DNA of 64,000 nucleotides. It comes from a virus. The DNA is taken from positions 62,001-126,000 of IMG/VR virus record IMGVR_UViG_3300015371_000001. One strand, 5' to 3'. A model generated the notes under the pieces. It was not told the DNA's origin, did no database searches, and saw only the letters and a list, made by a program, of their open reading frames with translations. The position numbers and the translations under genes are program-made. This document shows positions 63,809-64,000 of the stretch, in pieces (within the stretch, counting starts at the first letter, position 1; the number at the start of each line of letters is the position of its first letter).

Positions 63809-64000
63809 ATGATCACACACGCACCGCGCAACCCGGATGTCACTCAGTGCGGTCAGGAATTGACCAAGGTGGCGACCGCGTACAACCCAACGTGCTTCAG
63901 GTGTAAGCACAAGGAGCAGCGGCGTCTGAGGGAGTGGCGAGAGGCCAACGACCCCACGGAGGGCCGTGACGAACGACCCACACCTTCGACGCACTGGCCC
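63809..64000 (+). CDS. Zinc-binding protein, 3' end outside window
   Basis: ATG after TGGAGGCAG; open to the right edge with no stop. TQCGQELTKVATAYNPTCFR-CKHKEQRRL carries three Cys and a His in zinc-ribbon spacing. Partial. Confidence 0.66.
   Translation, partial: MITHAPRNPDVTQCGQELTKVATAYNPTCFRCKHKEQRRLREWREANDPTEGRDERPTPSTHWP

Overview
The window reads as one contiguous piece of a large actinobacteriophage genome (siphovirus type). Every supported gene, about 100, lies on the + strand. The genes are GC-rich and tightly packed. Neighbours usually overlap by 4 bases (ATGA or GTGA) or 1 base (TGATG), and starts are ATG, GTG or TTG after purine-rich Shine-Dalgarno sites. A long tape-measure gene with a frameshifted chaperone pair upstream, a WhiB-like protein, and many small proteins of actinobacterial phage type point to an actinobacterial host; the genus cannot be told from this sequence. 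No terminase, portal, capsid, integrase or DNA polymerase gene lies inside the window.

Layout. 1-3.4 kb: small zinc-binding and membrane proteins, a glycosyltransferase and an orphan UTRA domain. 3.4-21.2 kb: the tail module, with major tail protein, tail assembly chaperones joined by a GGGAAAA frameshift, a 2618-residue tape measure with cell-wall-degrading domains, distal tail protein, a glycoside-hydrolase tail protein, and a 1749-residue hub/fibre with a self-cleaving S74 chaperone end. 21.2-23.6 kb: membrane proteins, twin secreted proteins and a holin candidate, closed by a terminator. 23.6-29.4 kb: SNF2-type helicase, HIT protein, sigma-factor-like protein and zinc-ribbon proteins. 29.4-31.5 kb: a candidate structured RNA and a membrane-protein cluster. 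31.5-36.3 kb: an array of six diverged paralogues (DUF6197-like) and two Cro/C1-type regulators. 36.3-43 kb: mixed accessory genes, including a shortened pectate-lyase-like protein and WhiB. 43-44.5 kb: DnaB-type replicative helicase. 44.5-51.6 kb: a second tail-fibre cassette ending in a 1583-residue deacetylase/repeat fibre. 51.6-58.1 kb: small accessory genes ending in an SPFH/Band-7 protein. 58.1-64 kb: ParB-like protein, endolysin-like protein, primase zinc-finger protein, HTH protein and a secreted protein, with several terminators and promoters.

How it fits together. Five or more proteins act on, or derive from enzymes acting on, carbohydrate (glycosyltransferase, GH-A-like hydrolase, CE4 deacetylase, pectate-lyase remnant, Asp-box/repeat fibre). 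This suggests a phage that must breach or modify a glycan layer and may decorate its own virion. The early and middle half carries its own expression signals: an extended ribosome site GGAGGCAG before at least 16 genes, several sigma70-like promoters placed 6-8 bases before start codons (leaderless mRNAs), two promoters overlapped by TGTAGA palindromes, and a phage sigma-like factor plus WhiB, ParB and HTH proteins that could read them.
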